In this document: positions 37,547 through 47,249 of the stretch, piece by piece
Position numbering within the stretch: position 1 is the stretch's first letter
Layout: each line of letters opens with the position of its first letter
Source: an uncultured Sphingomonadaceae bacterium
GTDB taxonomy: Bacteria > Pseudomonadota > Alphaproteobacteria > Sphingomonadales > Sphingomonadaceae
Length of the DNA stretch: 64,000 nucleotides
Direction: 5' to 3'
Assembly (NCBI GenBank): GCA_947501695.1
Contig: CANMWO010000001.1
Coordinates: forward strand, 992,001 to 1,056,000
Made by a program: the position numbers and the translations under genes
Notes under the pieces: model-generated
Database searches by the model: none
What the model was told of the DNA's origin: nothing
The model's input: only the letters and a program-made list of their open reading frames with translations

Positions 37547-38344
37547 TTACCGGAAAAACCCGATTTGATTGCTGGTCGCGAGCAAGGTTCCGCTGGCTGA
37601 CCATAGTTCCACACGGGAATCACATTTGCTATTTTTTACCACGGCTCCAGTTACGCGCATGATCAGATAGTCCGATCCTGCCGCGGCTATATCGTCTTCG
37701 CTAGCGAACAGATAAGTGGACATGGCAACGGTCGATCCCGGATGAAATTCTTCGCTGAGAAAAAAAGTCCGCGGCATGGGCACATCGCAAATGGAGACAA
37801 TGCTGATCCGGTCAAGCGGTCTGCCGTCTTCTTCCTTGATCCAGACTATCGTTTCCGGCGTGTCGTTCACCTGAAAAGGAACGCCTTTCGCAATATGTTG
37901 ATCATAGGTGCTGATCCATTGCGGCGCCTGACCCGGCACCGGTTCGAGCTTGGGATTGTCTTCAGGGGCAGAGACTTTAGGCATTTCGATTTGATAGTTG
38001 AGTTCCGTTGGCCGCCTGTTGCTGGTGACAATATCAGCCACGATAGCCAGATTGCCAGCCTGGGAGAGTTCGACCCGCCAAAACTGGGTAGAAGCACCCG
38101 ATTTGAGCAGCTTTGAATCCACGCTGACTTCACCGGGGCCTACCCCGACGATATAGGCGGTTTGCAGGGAAACAATAGGACTGGTGCGATCGGGATGATC
38201 TTCCACGGCTCTCGCCATGATCGCAGCTACCCAGCCGCCAAAGGCTGCACCTGTCGGATTGCGATAAACATCACTGGCTTCGATAGTATATTGCCCGTTG
38301 CCGCACGGTATGAGTGCAGTCTCGCGATCAAACAGAAATGTCAT
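37547..38344 (-). CDS. TesB-like acyl-CoA thioesterase family protein
   Basis: This 265-residue protein looks like a double hot-dog thioesterase of the TesB type. The N-terminal half has NPTGAAFGGWVAAIMARAVEDH, and VSLQTAYIVGVGPGEVSV is like the core strand of this family. The second half ends RVELWSASGTLLATSNQ, which matches the catalytic-domain strand before the terminal Gln-rich end. It probably hydrolyses acyl-CoA esters in the cytosol, with unknown chain length. No neighbour gives context. Confidence 0.8.
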   Translation of the reverse strand: MTFLFDRETALIPCGNGQYTIEASDVYRNPTGAAFGGWVAAIMARAVEDHPDRTSPIVSLQTAYIVGVGPGEVSVDSKLLKSGASTQFWRVELSQAGNLAIVADIVTSNRRPTELNYQIEMPKVSAPEDNPKLEPVPGQAPQWISTYDQHIAKGVPFQVNDTPETIVWIKEEDGRPLDRISIVSICDVPMPRTFFLSEEFHPGSTVAMSTYLFASEDDIAAAGSDYLIMRVTGAVVKNSKCDSRVELWSASGTLLATSNQIGFFR

Positions 38345-38365
38345 GAAGTTGCCCTGAAATCTATA

Positions 38366-39280
38366 TTATTGAATTTTTTCGATTTTATACCCGCGCTTTT
38401 CTAGCATGGCTTGAACGGAATCGGGTCCTACCAAATGTGCAGCGCCAACGGCGACGAACGACAGGCCGGGGCTTTGCAGTTTTTTGTCTAACTGTTCCGT
38501 CCAATCCTGATTGCGCGCGACTAGAAGCTTTTCGCGGGTTTTAGGGTCTTCCAATATTCCGCCGCTGGAAAGTTCCACGATCATATCCGTGTCACCCGAA
38601 ATCCAGGCATTGAACAGTTTCTCAAAGGAGCTCTTGGTATCGGCTGCTTCCTCGACAACGCTGGTTAGCATGTCGCGCTGTTGGGATTCTGGCAATGTAT
38701 CAAAATAACCCAGTTGCTGCTCGATAGTTTCCAAGCCTTCGACAGGTTTCTTAAACTCACCAAATTGGGCCACCAGCTTTTTCTCAACACCTTCGCTAGG
38801 ATCGAGCCCTAGATTATTGGTTTGCGCCGATGCTAAAGATAAAGCCGCGGCCCAGCTTTCCATGCGATTGAGCGCAAATTCAGGTATATTGCTCTTGTCG
38901 ATAACCGCATCAAGATCACCACGTAGCGATGGTTTAACTCGCTTTTCAATTTCTGGCTGACCAGGCGAAATGGCGAGTTTTGCGAATATCTTGGCCGCAT
39001 TTTGTGTGTCTTCGAGGCCAAGCACTTCGATAACCAACTTGTCAGAGCTTTTTAACGCCTCTTCAAGGAGGGGAGTACGCCAGTTCACATCTTTTGGTAA
39101 TATGTGAATGGTGCCAAATAAATAGGCCTCACCAACCTGCTCAGGCTCGGTCCCCGTAACTTTCCAAAGAGCTGGCTTGCCGTCCTTTAGCGTGCCTAAT
39201 TGCATGGGTTCTGGGGCGTTAGAGCAGGCCGTCAAGCAGACAGTCGCGATCAGCGTCAATAAGGTTTGAATATATTTCAT
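38366..39280 (-). CDS. TraB/GumN family lipoprotein, copy 1
   Basis: This 304-residue protein is of the TraB/GumN (Tiki-like) superfamily, which is related to metal-dependent proteases. A signal peptide with lipobox LTAC leads to FGTIHIL near residue 55 and a conserved Glu in KLVIEVLG. The C-terminal motif is VGAAHLVG. All key His residues are present. It is followed by its own paralog (39348-40283) in the same direction, so the two look like a tandem duplicate. Substrate is unknown. Confidence 0.85.
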   Translation of the reverse strand: MKYIQTLLTLIATVCLTACSNAPEPMQLGTLKDGKPALWKVTGTEPEQVGEAYLFGTIHILPKDVNWRTPLLEEALKSSDKLVIEVLGLEDTQNAAKIFAKLAISPGQPEIEKRVKPSLRGDLDAVIDKSNIPEFALNRMESWAAALSLASAQTNNLGLDPSEGVEKKLVAQFGEFKKPVEGLETIEQQLGYFDTLPESQQRDMLTSVVEEAADTKSSFEKLFNAWISGDTDMIVELSSGGILEDPKTREKLLVARNQDWTEQLDKKLQSPGLSFVAVGAAHLVGPDSVQAMLEKRGYKIEKIQ

Positions 39281-39347
39281 TTACGATAGGTGGTTATCGT
39301 CGACAGAAATTGAAAGATGCCACGTCAGATAGCCTCTGAAAATAGCT

Positions 39348-40283
39348 CTAATATTTGATCCGCTCGACACGAAATCCGCGTTTCTTAAGTTGGACCTGCA
39401 AGCTGGCGTCTCCGGCCAAATGTCCCGCACCTACTGCCATGAAAACTGTTCCCGGCTGATCCATACGGTCATCAACCCAAACAGCCCAATTGGCATTTCG
39501 ATCGGAAAGAAGTGTCTCATAAAGGATTTTCTCTTCCAAGCCAGCATTCATGAGTTCTGCCAAAGCGTCGATATTGGCATTGGCCCAATGCGCCACCATA
39601 TTTTCCATACCATCAGCCATATCGCCGATGGACGCGACATTGAAGTTCAGGAAACGAATTTGGACATCTTCCGGAAGGTTATCGAAGAAACCCAATTGCT
39701 GCCGAGGCGTTTCAAGGCCGATGATTTTCAAATTCTTGGCCTTGGCGTTAGATATGAGTGATTTTTCGACGCCGCTATTTGTATCATAGCCATTTTTCAT
39801 CAACGGAACGAGAGACATGCTAACACTGGCAAACCAGGGGTCGAGTGGATCAAAAGCGTTTAGTGGCAGTTCTAGTGAAGTCATGGCGGCTTCATATTCT
39901 GTGCGGTCTTCCGCATTAAGTTTGTCGCGCAGCGGAACGCCAGTTGTGTCAATTGCGAGTTCACTCACGATTTTCATCATCTCGGCGGGCTCCGGCTCGA
40001 TCATCTCGATGACCAATTCATCCGAAGCCTCAAACGAATCTTTTACGGCTTCGTCAAACCAAGTGAGACCGGGCTTCAGAATATGAACCGTGCCAAACAG
40101 ATAGATTGTTGTATCTTCATCCTTAAGCACCCAGAGAGCCGGGTCCGGATCGTCCGGTATCGTGGCAATTTCAGCAGCTGCGGGCGCAGTCTCGCTGGCT
40201 GACTGCGGGGGTGTAGCTTGGCAAGCCGCCAATCCCAAAATGAGAGGCAAGGATAATAGGGGAGAAAACCAGCGGCGCATCAT
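39348..40283 (-). CDS. TraB/GumN family lipoprotein, copy 2
   Basis: This 311-residue homologue has a lipoprotein signal (GLAAC), FGTVHIL, the conserved Glu in ELVIEMIE, and C-terminal VGAGHLAG. It keeps both His motifs. Copies 1 and 2 are only about 67 bp apart on the same strand, with this copy upstream, and may share a transcript. The third member lies 2.3 kb further on, past a molybdopterin oxidoreductase. Confidence 0.86.
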   Translation of the reverse strand: MMRRWFSPLLSLPLILGLAACQATPPQSASETAPAAAEIATIPDDPDPALWVLKDEDTTIYLFGTVHILKPGLTWFDEAVKDSFEASDELVIEMIEPEPAEMMKIVSELAIDTTGVPLRDKLNAEDRTEYEAAMTSLELPLNAFDPLDPWFASVSMSLVPLMKNGYDTNSGVEKSLISNAKAKNLKIIGLETPRQQLGFFDNLPEDVQIRFLNFNVASIGDMADGMENMVAHWANANIDALAELMNAGLEEKILYETLLSDRNANWAVWVDDRMDQPGTVFMAVGAGHLAGDASLQVQLKKRGFRVERIKY

Positions 40284-40457
40284 GGGTATTATTCCAGTAT
40301 CTTTGTGAGTTCGGAAATCTGTTAGATTGTCCGTGTTAATCGAGCAATTGTTACTGAAATCCTAGCAATATTTCACTTTCCGAACAAAAAACTACAGCTG
40401 CTGGTGGCAAGTCGGTTATCACTCTGCTAATTGCTTAGTTAAATTAGGAGATTATCG

Positions 40458-42557
40458 ATGAGCCAAGTCCATGCCCGCACCTGCCATATTTGTGAAGCCA
40501 ATTGCGGTGTTTTGGTTGAGGTCGAAGGGCGTGAAATCCTGTCGATTAAGGGTAACCCTGATCATGTCTTAAGCCGCGGACATATCTGCCCAAAGGCAAC
40601 AGCTATAGCCGACCTGCAGGATGATCCTGACCGGTTGCACAAGCCGCAGAAAAAAGTGAATGGCCAGTGGCAGGAAATTGGCTGGGAAACGGCGTTTCAG
40701 GAAATCGCCGTTAAGCTGAAAGACTTGAAGGAAGCTGCTGCCAAGCCTGCTATGTATATGGGTAACCCGAGCGCGCATGATTATGGCATTTCGACGCAAG
40801 TCAGCACGTTGCGCCGTGCCATGGGTCTGAAAAATATCTATTCCGCTTCGACACTGGACCAAATCCCGCATCATGTCGTCCAATATCATATGTATGGGCA
40901 TGTCAGCCTTGCCGCCGTGCCGGATATTGATCGCTGCCAATATCTGGTTATCGTTGGCGGTAATCCGGCCGCTTCCAATGGTAGCATCTGGACTGTACCG
41001 GACTTCAAGAAACGCGTGAAGGAAATGCAGGCGCGTGATGGCAAGCTGATCGTGATTGATCCTCGCCGGACCGAGACCGCGAAACTGGCGGACGCACATC
41101 ATTTCGTGAAACCTGGAACGGACACGGCATTGTTCATCGGTATATTGAAAGCGGTCTTTGACGACGGGCACGCCGATGTTTCTCGCCTCGAAGCCATTAT
41201 GGATGACAGTTGGGATAACATCGAGCCAGCTATTGCCGGCTTTGATATGGAACAGCTGTCCGCTCATTGTGGTATTTCGGTCGACGATATGCGGGAAATG
41301 GCCGCGCAATTGGGCGCCGATCAACCGGCCGCAATTTATGGGCGCATGGGTGTTTCGGTTTGCGAGTTTGGAACACTCAACCAATGGCTGATTCAGGTCA
41401 TTAACATCGCGACGGGCAATTTGGACCGCGAAGGCGGTACGATGGTGCCAGAGCCTGCGCTGGATACAATTAACCTGGTGGGCAGGGGCTCTGTGCGCAA
41501 GATCGACACCATACGTGGTGAAATGCCGGTAGTCATGGGTGAGTTACCGACTATTACGCTGGCGGACGAATTGCTGCGTGAGGATGAAGAGCGGATCCGG
41601 TCGTTGTTCGTTATTACGGGCAATCCTGTGCTTTCCTCGCCTGATGGAGCCAAGCTGGATCGCGCGTTGGAGAAACTTGACCTGATGGTCTCGTTTGACA
41701 TGTACGTCACCGAAACCAGTCGCCATGCCGACTATATTCTTCCGCCATGCGGGCCGCTGGAAAAGGACCATTATCCGTTCTTCTTTGGACCGCTGGCAAT
41801 CCGCAACTACGCGAGCTACTCGCCTGCGATTTTCGACATTCAGGATGGCGAGAAAGCTGATTGGGAAATTATTGCAGAGCTGGCGCGCGAGATATTGGCA
41901 ACCGACGGTCAGGATGTGCCCAATATCCGGGAGCCGCGGGACGTGCTCGACAATATGTTGCAAAGCTCGCCTGCTGGCCTGACCTTGGCCGAGGTCGAGG
42001 CCGCACCGAACGGGATTGATCTGGGGCCGTTGCGTTCTTGCTTGGCGGACCGTTTGCTGACGGAAGACAAAGAAATTCAATGTGCGCATCCTGATTTTCT
42101 CGCCGAGTTACAGCGTTTTGGCGGTTCACTTGATGACATGCGTTCGGATATGCTGCGCCTTATCGGCCGCCGCCATGTGCGGAGCAATAATAGCTGGCTT
42201 CATAACAGCAAGCGCCTGCTCAAAGGGCCGGACCGCTGCACCTTGATGATCCATCCCGATGATGCCGCCAAGCGCGGTCTGTCTGATGGCGACATGGCGG
42301 TAGTCGAAAGCCGTGTGAACAATGTCGAAATCGTTGTGGCTGTCACGGATGACGTCATGCCCGGCGTGGTGTCTATCCCGCATGGCTTCGGTCATGGCCG
42401 TGAAGGGGTGGGCTTGTCTGTCGCAGCCTCAAAACCGGGGGTCTCGATCAATGATTTGACTGATCCGACCCGTTTCGACCCGTTGTCCGGCAACGCCGTA
42501 TTGAACGCTACGCCAGTCACTGTGGAGCGAGCAGTCGAGATGGTGGCCGCTGAGTGA
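40458..42557 (+). CDS. molybdopterin-containing oxidoreductase
   Basis: This 699-residue protein belongs to the Mo/W-bis-MGD oxidoreductase (DMSO reductase) superfamily, in the group annotated as formate dehydrogenase- or nitrate reductase-like. A [4Fe-4S] site is formed by C9, C12, C16 and C44. The central domains contain PGTDTALFIGIL and IYGRMGVSVCEFGTLNQW, and the C-terminal dinucleotide-binding domain has MIHPDDAAKRGL and PHGFGHGREG. No signal peptide, no small subunit and no membrane anchor gene is adjacent, so its electron partner and substrate are unknown. Confidence 0.9.
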   Translation: MSQVHARTCHICEANCGVLVEVEGREILSIKGNPDHVLSRGHICPKATAIADLQDDPDRLHKPQKKVNGQWQEIGWETAFQEIAVKLKDLKEAAAKPAMYMGNPSAHDYGISTQVSTLRRAMGLKNIYSASTLDQIPHHVVQYHMYGHVSLAAVPDIDRCQYLVIVGGNPAASNGSIWTVPDFKKRVKEMQARDGKLIVIDPRRTETAKLADAHHFVKPGTDTALFIGILKAVFDDGHADVSRLEAIMDDSWDNIEPAIAGFDMEQLSAHCGISVDDMREMAAQLGADQPAAIYGRMGVSVCEFGTLNQWLIQVINIATGNLDREGGTMVPEPALDTINLVGRGSVRKIDTIRGEMPVVMGELPTITLADELLREDEERIRSLFVITGNPVLSSPDGAKLDRALEKLDLMVSFDMYVTETSRHADYILPPCGPLEKDHYPFFFGPLAIRNYASYSPAIFDIQDGEKADWEIIAELAREILATDGQDVPNIREPRDVLDNMLQSSPAGLTLAEVEAAPNGIDLGPLRSCLADRLLTEDKEIQCAHPDFLAELQRFGGSLDDMRSDMLRLIGRRHVRSNNSWLHNSKRLLKGPDRCTLMIHPDDAAKRGLSDGDMAVVESRVNNVEIVVAVTDDVMPGVVSIPHGFGHGREGVGLSVAASKPGVSINDLTDPTRFDPLSGNAVLNATPVTVERAVEMVAAE

Positions 42558-42619
42558 TTGGGTCAAATGGTGGCCTCAACAAGAGCATGAGCGCCGTTTG
42601 GCAGTCACGATAAGGCTAT

Positions 42620-43747
42620 CTAAGGCATGCGTTCGAGCTGATAGCCCCTTTTCTCCAGCGCGGTTCGCAGATTGTTTTCGCCGTATAGATATTCCTGACT
42701 GACGATAACAAGACTGGCCCCTTCATCCTCCAGCATTGCGCCGATTTTGCCCGACCAGTTTTTCAATCGGTTCTGGCGAATATGCTCGTAAAGGTCGCTG
42801 AGACCTTCTGTCTTGACCGGCGGGGCTTCTGGCGGCTCGCCTTTGGCCCAAGCAACTCCTTGATGCTCTTGCGCAGTCAATGGTCCAACTCGGCCGTAAG
42901 GACCACGTTTTCTGTTTCTATATCGCTGAGATTTTTCCACCGTCAATTCCGCTCGGGTAAAAGCGTTGAGCCACTTTCGTTGCTTCTTCTCATCGATATC
43001 GTTTAGTAGATCAATCAGGTGTGACGGCTCTTCCAGCCCATCGACCTTGAGGTCGCGATCTTTAACTGCATTGGTTATTTTATAGTCGAGATACTGATTA
43101 TTGCGCCCGGGCTGAAACATCCGGTCGGTGTCGGCAATAAGGGTAACGAGCAGCCACGTCGGCATGAAATCACCAATAACCAAAAAGTCGCTCTTCAAAT
43201 CCCCTTTAATTCTTTCAAACAAGCCAGGATCAAAGCGATCTTCCACTAGGTCGCGATCATGGCGGATGAGTTTGCGAAAAGCTTCGCGTTCATTCTGCCG
43301 TCGCGTTTCCCGGTCTCTTTTATCGTAATAAACGGTTTCGAAATATACCTTGTCTGCGCTTTCGAAAGCGGTTGCAATGGCTTGGCTCTGCCACTTTATT
43401 CGACTCGAAAAACCTTCAATTCCGGCGAATATATAGATGGTTGAATCCGCATCGCTCATTTTCCAAAGCGCCGGGCTGGGGGTAAACTCAAAGACTGCCT
43501 TATAGGCGGCTTCGCGTTCTTTACGCTCTTTTTCAGCTTGTTTAACGGCTTCTGAGTTGCTGTGAGACGGTGTTGGTGTCGCATCTCTGGCGGCTTCGGC
43601 AACTGCGGCTTCGGCTGCCGCTGTTGCTGCTTCTATAGCTTCTTCGACGGCAGTTTTTTGTGCAGACGCGGGGCTGGCGAGCGGGATAGAGGCGGTTAGG
43701 GCGCAAAGAGCAACAAACCGAGACGACGCAAAAATGGATTTAATCAT
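42620..43747 (-). CDS. TraB/GumN-like protein, copy 3, key motifs replaced
   Basis: This encodes about 375 residues with a Sec signal peptide ending ASAQ. The region LWKMSDADSTIYIF aligns with the start of the TraB/GumN domain in copies 1 and 2, and the last residues (LEKRGYQLERMP) match their C-termini. But FGTIHIL is FAGIEGF here, and GAAHL is SQEYL, so both His motifs are gone, while the Glu in YFETVY is kept. The middle carries a charged insert. The track start at 43885 overlaps glyQ; I take ATG at 43747. It may be a non-catalytic member. Confidence 0.78.
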   Translation of the reverse strand: MIKSIFASSRFVALCALTASIPLASPASAQKTAVEEAIEAATAAAEAAVAEAARDATPTPSHSNSEAVKQAEKERKEREAAYKAVFEFTPSPALWKMSDADSTIYIFAGIEGFSSRIKWQSQAIATAFESADKVYFETVYYDKRDRETRRQNEREAFRKLIRHDRDLVEDRFDPGLFERIKGDLKSDFLVIGDFMPTWLLVTLIADTDRMFQPGRNNQYLDYKITNAVKDRDLKVDGLEEPSHLIDLLNDIDEKKQRKWLNAFTRAELTVEKSQRYRNRKRGPYGRVGPLTAQEHQGVAWAKGEPPEAPPVKTEGLSDLYEHIRQNRLKNWSGKIGAMLEDEGASLVIVSQEYLYGENNLRTALEKRGYQLERMP

Positions 43748-43864
43748 TTGAAATCGTTGAAATATATTGACTGAATGCAGGATTAACATCGTCGTGCCAA
43801 ATACGTCATATGGCCGCATTAAAGGATATGGGTTCTTGACCCGTGCGACACCATAAGCCAAAGC

Positions 43865-44818
43865 GTGGCCGACCCTATTGCACACCCTATTTTATTGGCG
43901 AAGAAAGCTATCACCTTGACCGACCAGAAGCCTCTCAGCTTCCAGCAGATCATCCTGAAACTCCATGATTATTGGAGCAATCAGGGATGTGCGATCTTGC
44001 AGCCGTACGACATGGAAATGGGTGCGGGGACCTTTCATCCCGCAACCACCCTAAAGGCGCTTGGTCCGGACCCATGGAATGCTGCTTTTGCGCAGCCTTG
44101 CCGCCGGCCTACGGACGGCCGCTATGGGGAAAATCCCAACCGGTTGCAGCATTATTATCAATATCAGGTGATCCTGAAACCCTCGCCGCCGGATATCCAG
44201 CAGTTGTATCTCGACAGCCTGACCGCGATCGGCATTGATCCGATGCTCCACGACATTCGCTTTGTCGAGGATGACTGGGAAAGCCCGACACTGGGCGCCT
44301 GGGGTCTGGGCTGGGAAGTCTGGTGCGACGGCATGGAGGTGACGCAGTTCACCTATTTCCAGCAAATGGGCGGTTTTGACTGCAAGCCGGTGGCTGGCGA
44401 ATTGACTTACGGGTTGGAACGGCTCGCCATGTATATTCAAGGCGTCGATAATATCTATGATCTGGATTATAACGGTGCTGGAGTCACTTACGGCGATATC
44501 TTCCTAGATAATGAGAAGCAGATGTCGGAGTGGAATTTCGAGGTCGCCAATACCGAAACGCTGTTTGACCTGTTCAACAAGGCGGTGGGCGAATGCGAAA
44601 ATTGCCTCGAGGCAAAACTGCCTATTCCGGCCTATGAGCAAGCGATCAAGGCGAGCCATGTATTCAACCTCTTGCAAGCACGCGGCGTGATCTCTGTGCA
44701 GGAACGCGCCAGCTATATGGGCCGCGTCCGGGATCTCGCGAAGGGTAGCTGTGAAGCCTATATGACGAAGAACGCCGAAGACTGGAAGTTGCGTCATCCG
44801 AAATGGAGCGCGGCATAA
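43865..44818 (+). CDS. glyQ: glycyl-tRNA synthetase alpha subunit
   Basis: This 317-residue catalytic subunit charges glycine onto tRNA-Gly with GlyS. The family block [17 protein letters not shown] is present, as is [25 protein letters not shown]. The start given is GTG at 43865. A TTG at 43916 just before LSFQ would give the more usual length of about 300, so the N-terminus is uncertain. The stop overlaps glyS as TAATG. Confidence 0.96.
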   Translation: MADPIAHPILLAKKAITLTDQKPLSFQQIILKLHDYWSNQGCAILQPYDMEMGAGTFHPATTLKALGPDPWNAAFAQPCRRPTDGRYGENPNRLQHYYQYQVILKPSPPDIQQLYLDSLTAIGIDPMLHDIRFVEDDWESPTLGAWGLGWEVWCDGMEVTQFTYFQQMGGFDCKPVAGELTYGLERLAMYIQGVDNIYDLDYNGAGVTYGDIFLDNEKQMSEWNFEVANTETLFDLFNKAVGECENCLEAKLPIPAYEQAIKASHVFNLLQARGVISVQERASYMGRVRDLAKGSCEAYMTKNAEDWKLRHPKWSAA

Positions 44819-47097
44819 TGGCTGATTTCCTGCTCGAACTGCTCTCCGAAGAAATTCCCGCTCGTATGCAGGCCAAGGCGCGTGCGGACCTCGAACGCTT
44901 GTTCGTCGCGCAATTGAGTGATGCTGGCCTGAAAGCTGGCGATGTCACCGTCTATTCGACACCAAGGCGGCTTGCGCTGATCGCAAACGACCTGCCGGAT
45001 CAGACTGAGGCGGTTAGCGAAGAAGCCAAGGGGCCACCGGAAGGCGCGCCCGATCAGGCGGTTGATGGGTTCTGCCGCAAAAATGGCGTGATCCGCGATC
45101 AGCTGGAAGTCCGTGACGTCAAGGGCCGGGCGACCTATTTTGCGGTGATCAACAAGCCGGGCCGAGCGACCAGTGATGTGCTGGCCGAAGCCATTCCGGC
45201 GATCATCAAAGCCTTCCCATGGCCAAAATCCATGCGTTGGGGCGATGCTAGTGCTTCGACGGAAAGCCTGCGTTGGGTGCGGCCTTTGTCAGGCATTGTC
45301 GCGATATTGGGTGATGATCTGGTCGCCTGTGAAATTGACGGCGTGACGTCAGGTTATGAAACCGTCGGCCACCGCTTTCACCATGAGGGCCCAGAAAAAA
45401 GAGGCATAACCATCGGCAATGCGGGTGATTATGCTGAAAAACTGCGCGCCTGCCATGTCTTGGTAGATCAGGCCGAACGCGAAACCATCGTACGCGAGGG
45501 CGCAGCCAAGGCGGCATCAGATGGCGGTCTGGAACTGGTTGCCGACGAAGGTCTGGTGATTGAAAATGCGGGCCTGACCGAATGGCCTGTGCCCTTGCTG
45601 GGCGGCTTTGATCCCGCCTTTCTGGATGTGCCGGAAGAGGTCATCCAACTCACCGCCCGGGTGAACCAGAAATATTTTATCTGCCGCGACAAAAACGGCA
45701 AATTGGCACCGAATTTCATCTGCACCGCCAATATTGACGCCAGCGATGGCGGCAAGGCGATTGTTGCGGGTAATGAAAAAGTGCTGGCGGCAAGGCTGTC
45801 CGACGCCAAATTCTTCTGGGAACTTGACCAGAAGACACCGTTGGAAGATCATGCCAAGAAATTGAGCAACATTGTGTTCCATGAAAAACTGGGAACGGTT
45901 GCCGACAAGGTAGAGCGTGTGGCCAAGTTGGCCGAGTGGTTGGTTTCTTTAGAAGGGAATGGTTTTTACCAGTCCAGCCCCGGCGATACACTTCATGGTG
46001 AAGTGTCTGAGGCCGCACGTCTCTGCAAAGCCGATCTCGTCACCGAAATGGTGGGCGAGTTTCCCGACCTGCAAGGTCTGATGGGCGGCTATTATGCAGA
46101 GAAACAAGGCAAGTCCGAGGCCGTCGCGAACGCGATCCGCGATCATTATAAGCCGGTCGGGCAGGGCGACGAGGTGCCGACGGATCCGGTGACGGTAGCG
46201 GTGAGTTTGGCGGATAAGCTGGATACGCTGGTAACATTTTTCTCTGCAAACATGGCGCCAACAGGATCAAAAGACCCTTTTGCATTGAGGCGAGCAACAC
46301 TAGCTGTAATTAATCTTTTGACTAAAAACTCAATACGAATTCCTTTGTCAGAGGCTCTCATAGTTCCATTGACGAAAATGCTTGAGGGCGGAGGCGACGC
46401 AAAGACAGTTTACACGTTCAACAAGGGCGATAAATCGGACAATCGCTATGTTTGGATAGATGAACTTTTGGTTGGATCGTCCAATGAGGGTGTTGCATTT
46501 CGACCAAGCTATGATGCAACATTGGACCAGCAACGGTTCAAGCATTTGTTGTTGCCATCTTCATTTGTAGGAGATTTATTCGATTTCTTCGCCGAACGCC
46601 TAAAAGTCCAACAACGCGAAGCTGGCGTCCGTCACGACCTAATCGACGCTGTATTCGCGCTTGGTGGAGAGGATGATCTGGTCCGCCTGCTGGCGCGGGT
46701 GAAAGCCTTGCAAGCTTTCGTCGAGACGCCAGACGGAGAAAACCTACTCGCCGGCTACAAGCGCGCCTCGAACATCTTGAAGAAAGAAACCACTGCGGGT
46801 GTAGACCCAGAGCAGAGCAACTCAAAATCCCTTTCCTACACGCCCGAAAAAGCCGAAAAGGCGCTCATCGATGCGCTGGATGCGGCGCAGCCGAATGTGA
46901 CTGCTGCCATTGCGGCGGAAGAGTTTGAAAAAGCCATGACCGCGCTGGCGGATCTGCGCGCGCCGATTGACCAGTTTTTCGAGGATGTGACGGTGAATGA
47001 CAGCGATGCGGATAAACGGGAGGCGCGGCTTGCTCTGCTGGCCCGTTTCCGCGCAGCCGTCCATCAGGTCGCCGATTTTTCGAAGATTGAGGGATGA
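44818..47097 (+). CDS. glyS: glycyl-tRNA synthetase beta subunit
   Basis: This 759-residue subunit binds tRNA-Gly in the alpha2beta2 enzyme. It starts [18 protein letters not shown], the family start, at ATG 44818. The end holds FFEDVTVNDSDADKREARL, the anticodon-binding DALR-type tail. A stretch of about 120 codons (46226-46590) has visibly lower GC and uses codons such as ATA, CTA, AGG and TTA that flanking parts avoid, and it adds residues compared with many alphaproteobacterial homologues. The reading frame stays open. Confidence 0.95.
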   Translation: MADFLLELLSEEIPARMQAKARADLERLFVAQLSDAGLKAGDVTVYSTPRRLALIANDLPDQTEAVSEEAKGPPEGAPDQAVDGFCRKNGVIRDQLEVRDVKGRATYFAVINKPGRATSDVLAEAIPAIIKAFPWPKSMRWGDASASTESLRWVRPLSGIVAILGDDLVACEIDGVTSGYETVGHRFHHEGPEKRGITIGNAGDYAEKLRACHVLVDQAERETIVREGAAKAASDGGLELVADEGLVIENAGLTEWPVPLLGGFDPAFLDVPEEVIQLTARVNQKYFICRDKNGKLAPNFICTANIDASDGGKAIVAGNEKVLAARLSDAKFFWELDQKTPLEDHAKKLSNIVFHEKLGTVADKVERVAKLAEWLVSLEGNGFYQSSPGDTLHGEVSEAARLCKADLVTEMVGEFPDLQGLMGGYYAEKQGKSEAVANAIRDHYKPVGQGDEVPTDPVTVAVSLADKLDTLVTFFSANMAPTGSKDPFALRRATLAVINLLTKNSIRIPLSEALIVPLTKMLEGGGDAKTVYTFNKGDKSDNRYVWIDELLVGSSNEGVAFRPSYDATLDQQRFKHLLLPSSFVGDLFDFFAERLKVQQREAGVRHDLIDAVFALGGEDDLVRLLARVKALQAFVETPDGENLLAGYKRASNILKKETTAGVDPEQSNSKSLSYTPEKAEKALIDALDAAQPNVTAAIAAEEFEKAMTALADLRAPIDQFFEDVTVNDSDADKREARLALLARFRAAVHQVADFSKIEG

Positions 47098-47098
47098 C

Positions 47099-47248
47099 GT
47101 GATTGCTAGTCGAGCCTGTGTGAATTGTGTGAACTTTGAAACTGCGCAAGCAGATCACATGATGATTCAGAAGGATGTCATGATTGGCGAAATACACCCT
47201 GTGATGTGTGTGAACTTTGGGCCGATAAATTTCGGAGATAGAACATAA
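47099..47248 (+). CDS. possible 49-aa ORF between glyS and ppdK
   Basis: A GTG at 47099 with GAGGG five bases upstream opens a 49-codon frame that ends 1 bp before the ppdK ATG and fills the whole gap. The product would hold CVNCVNFETA and MCVNFGPINF, two repeats of the CVNF unit, with three Cys residues. The ppdK ribosome site (GGAG) sits in its last codons. I recognise no family, and it may be a leader peptide or chance. Confidence 0.35.
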   Translation: MIASRACVNCVNFETAQADHMMIQKDVMIGEIHPVMCVNFGPINFGDRT

Positions 47249-47249
47249 T

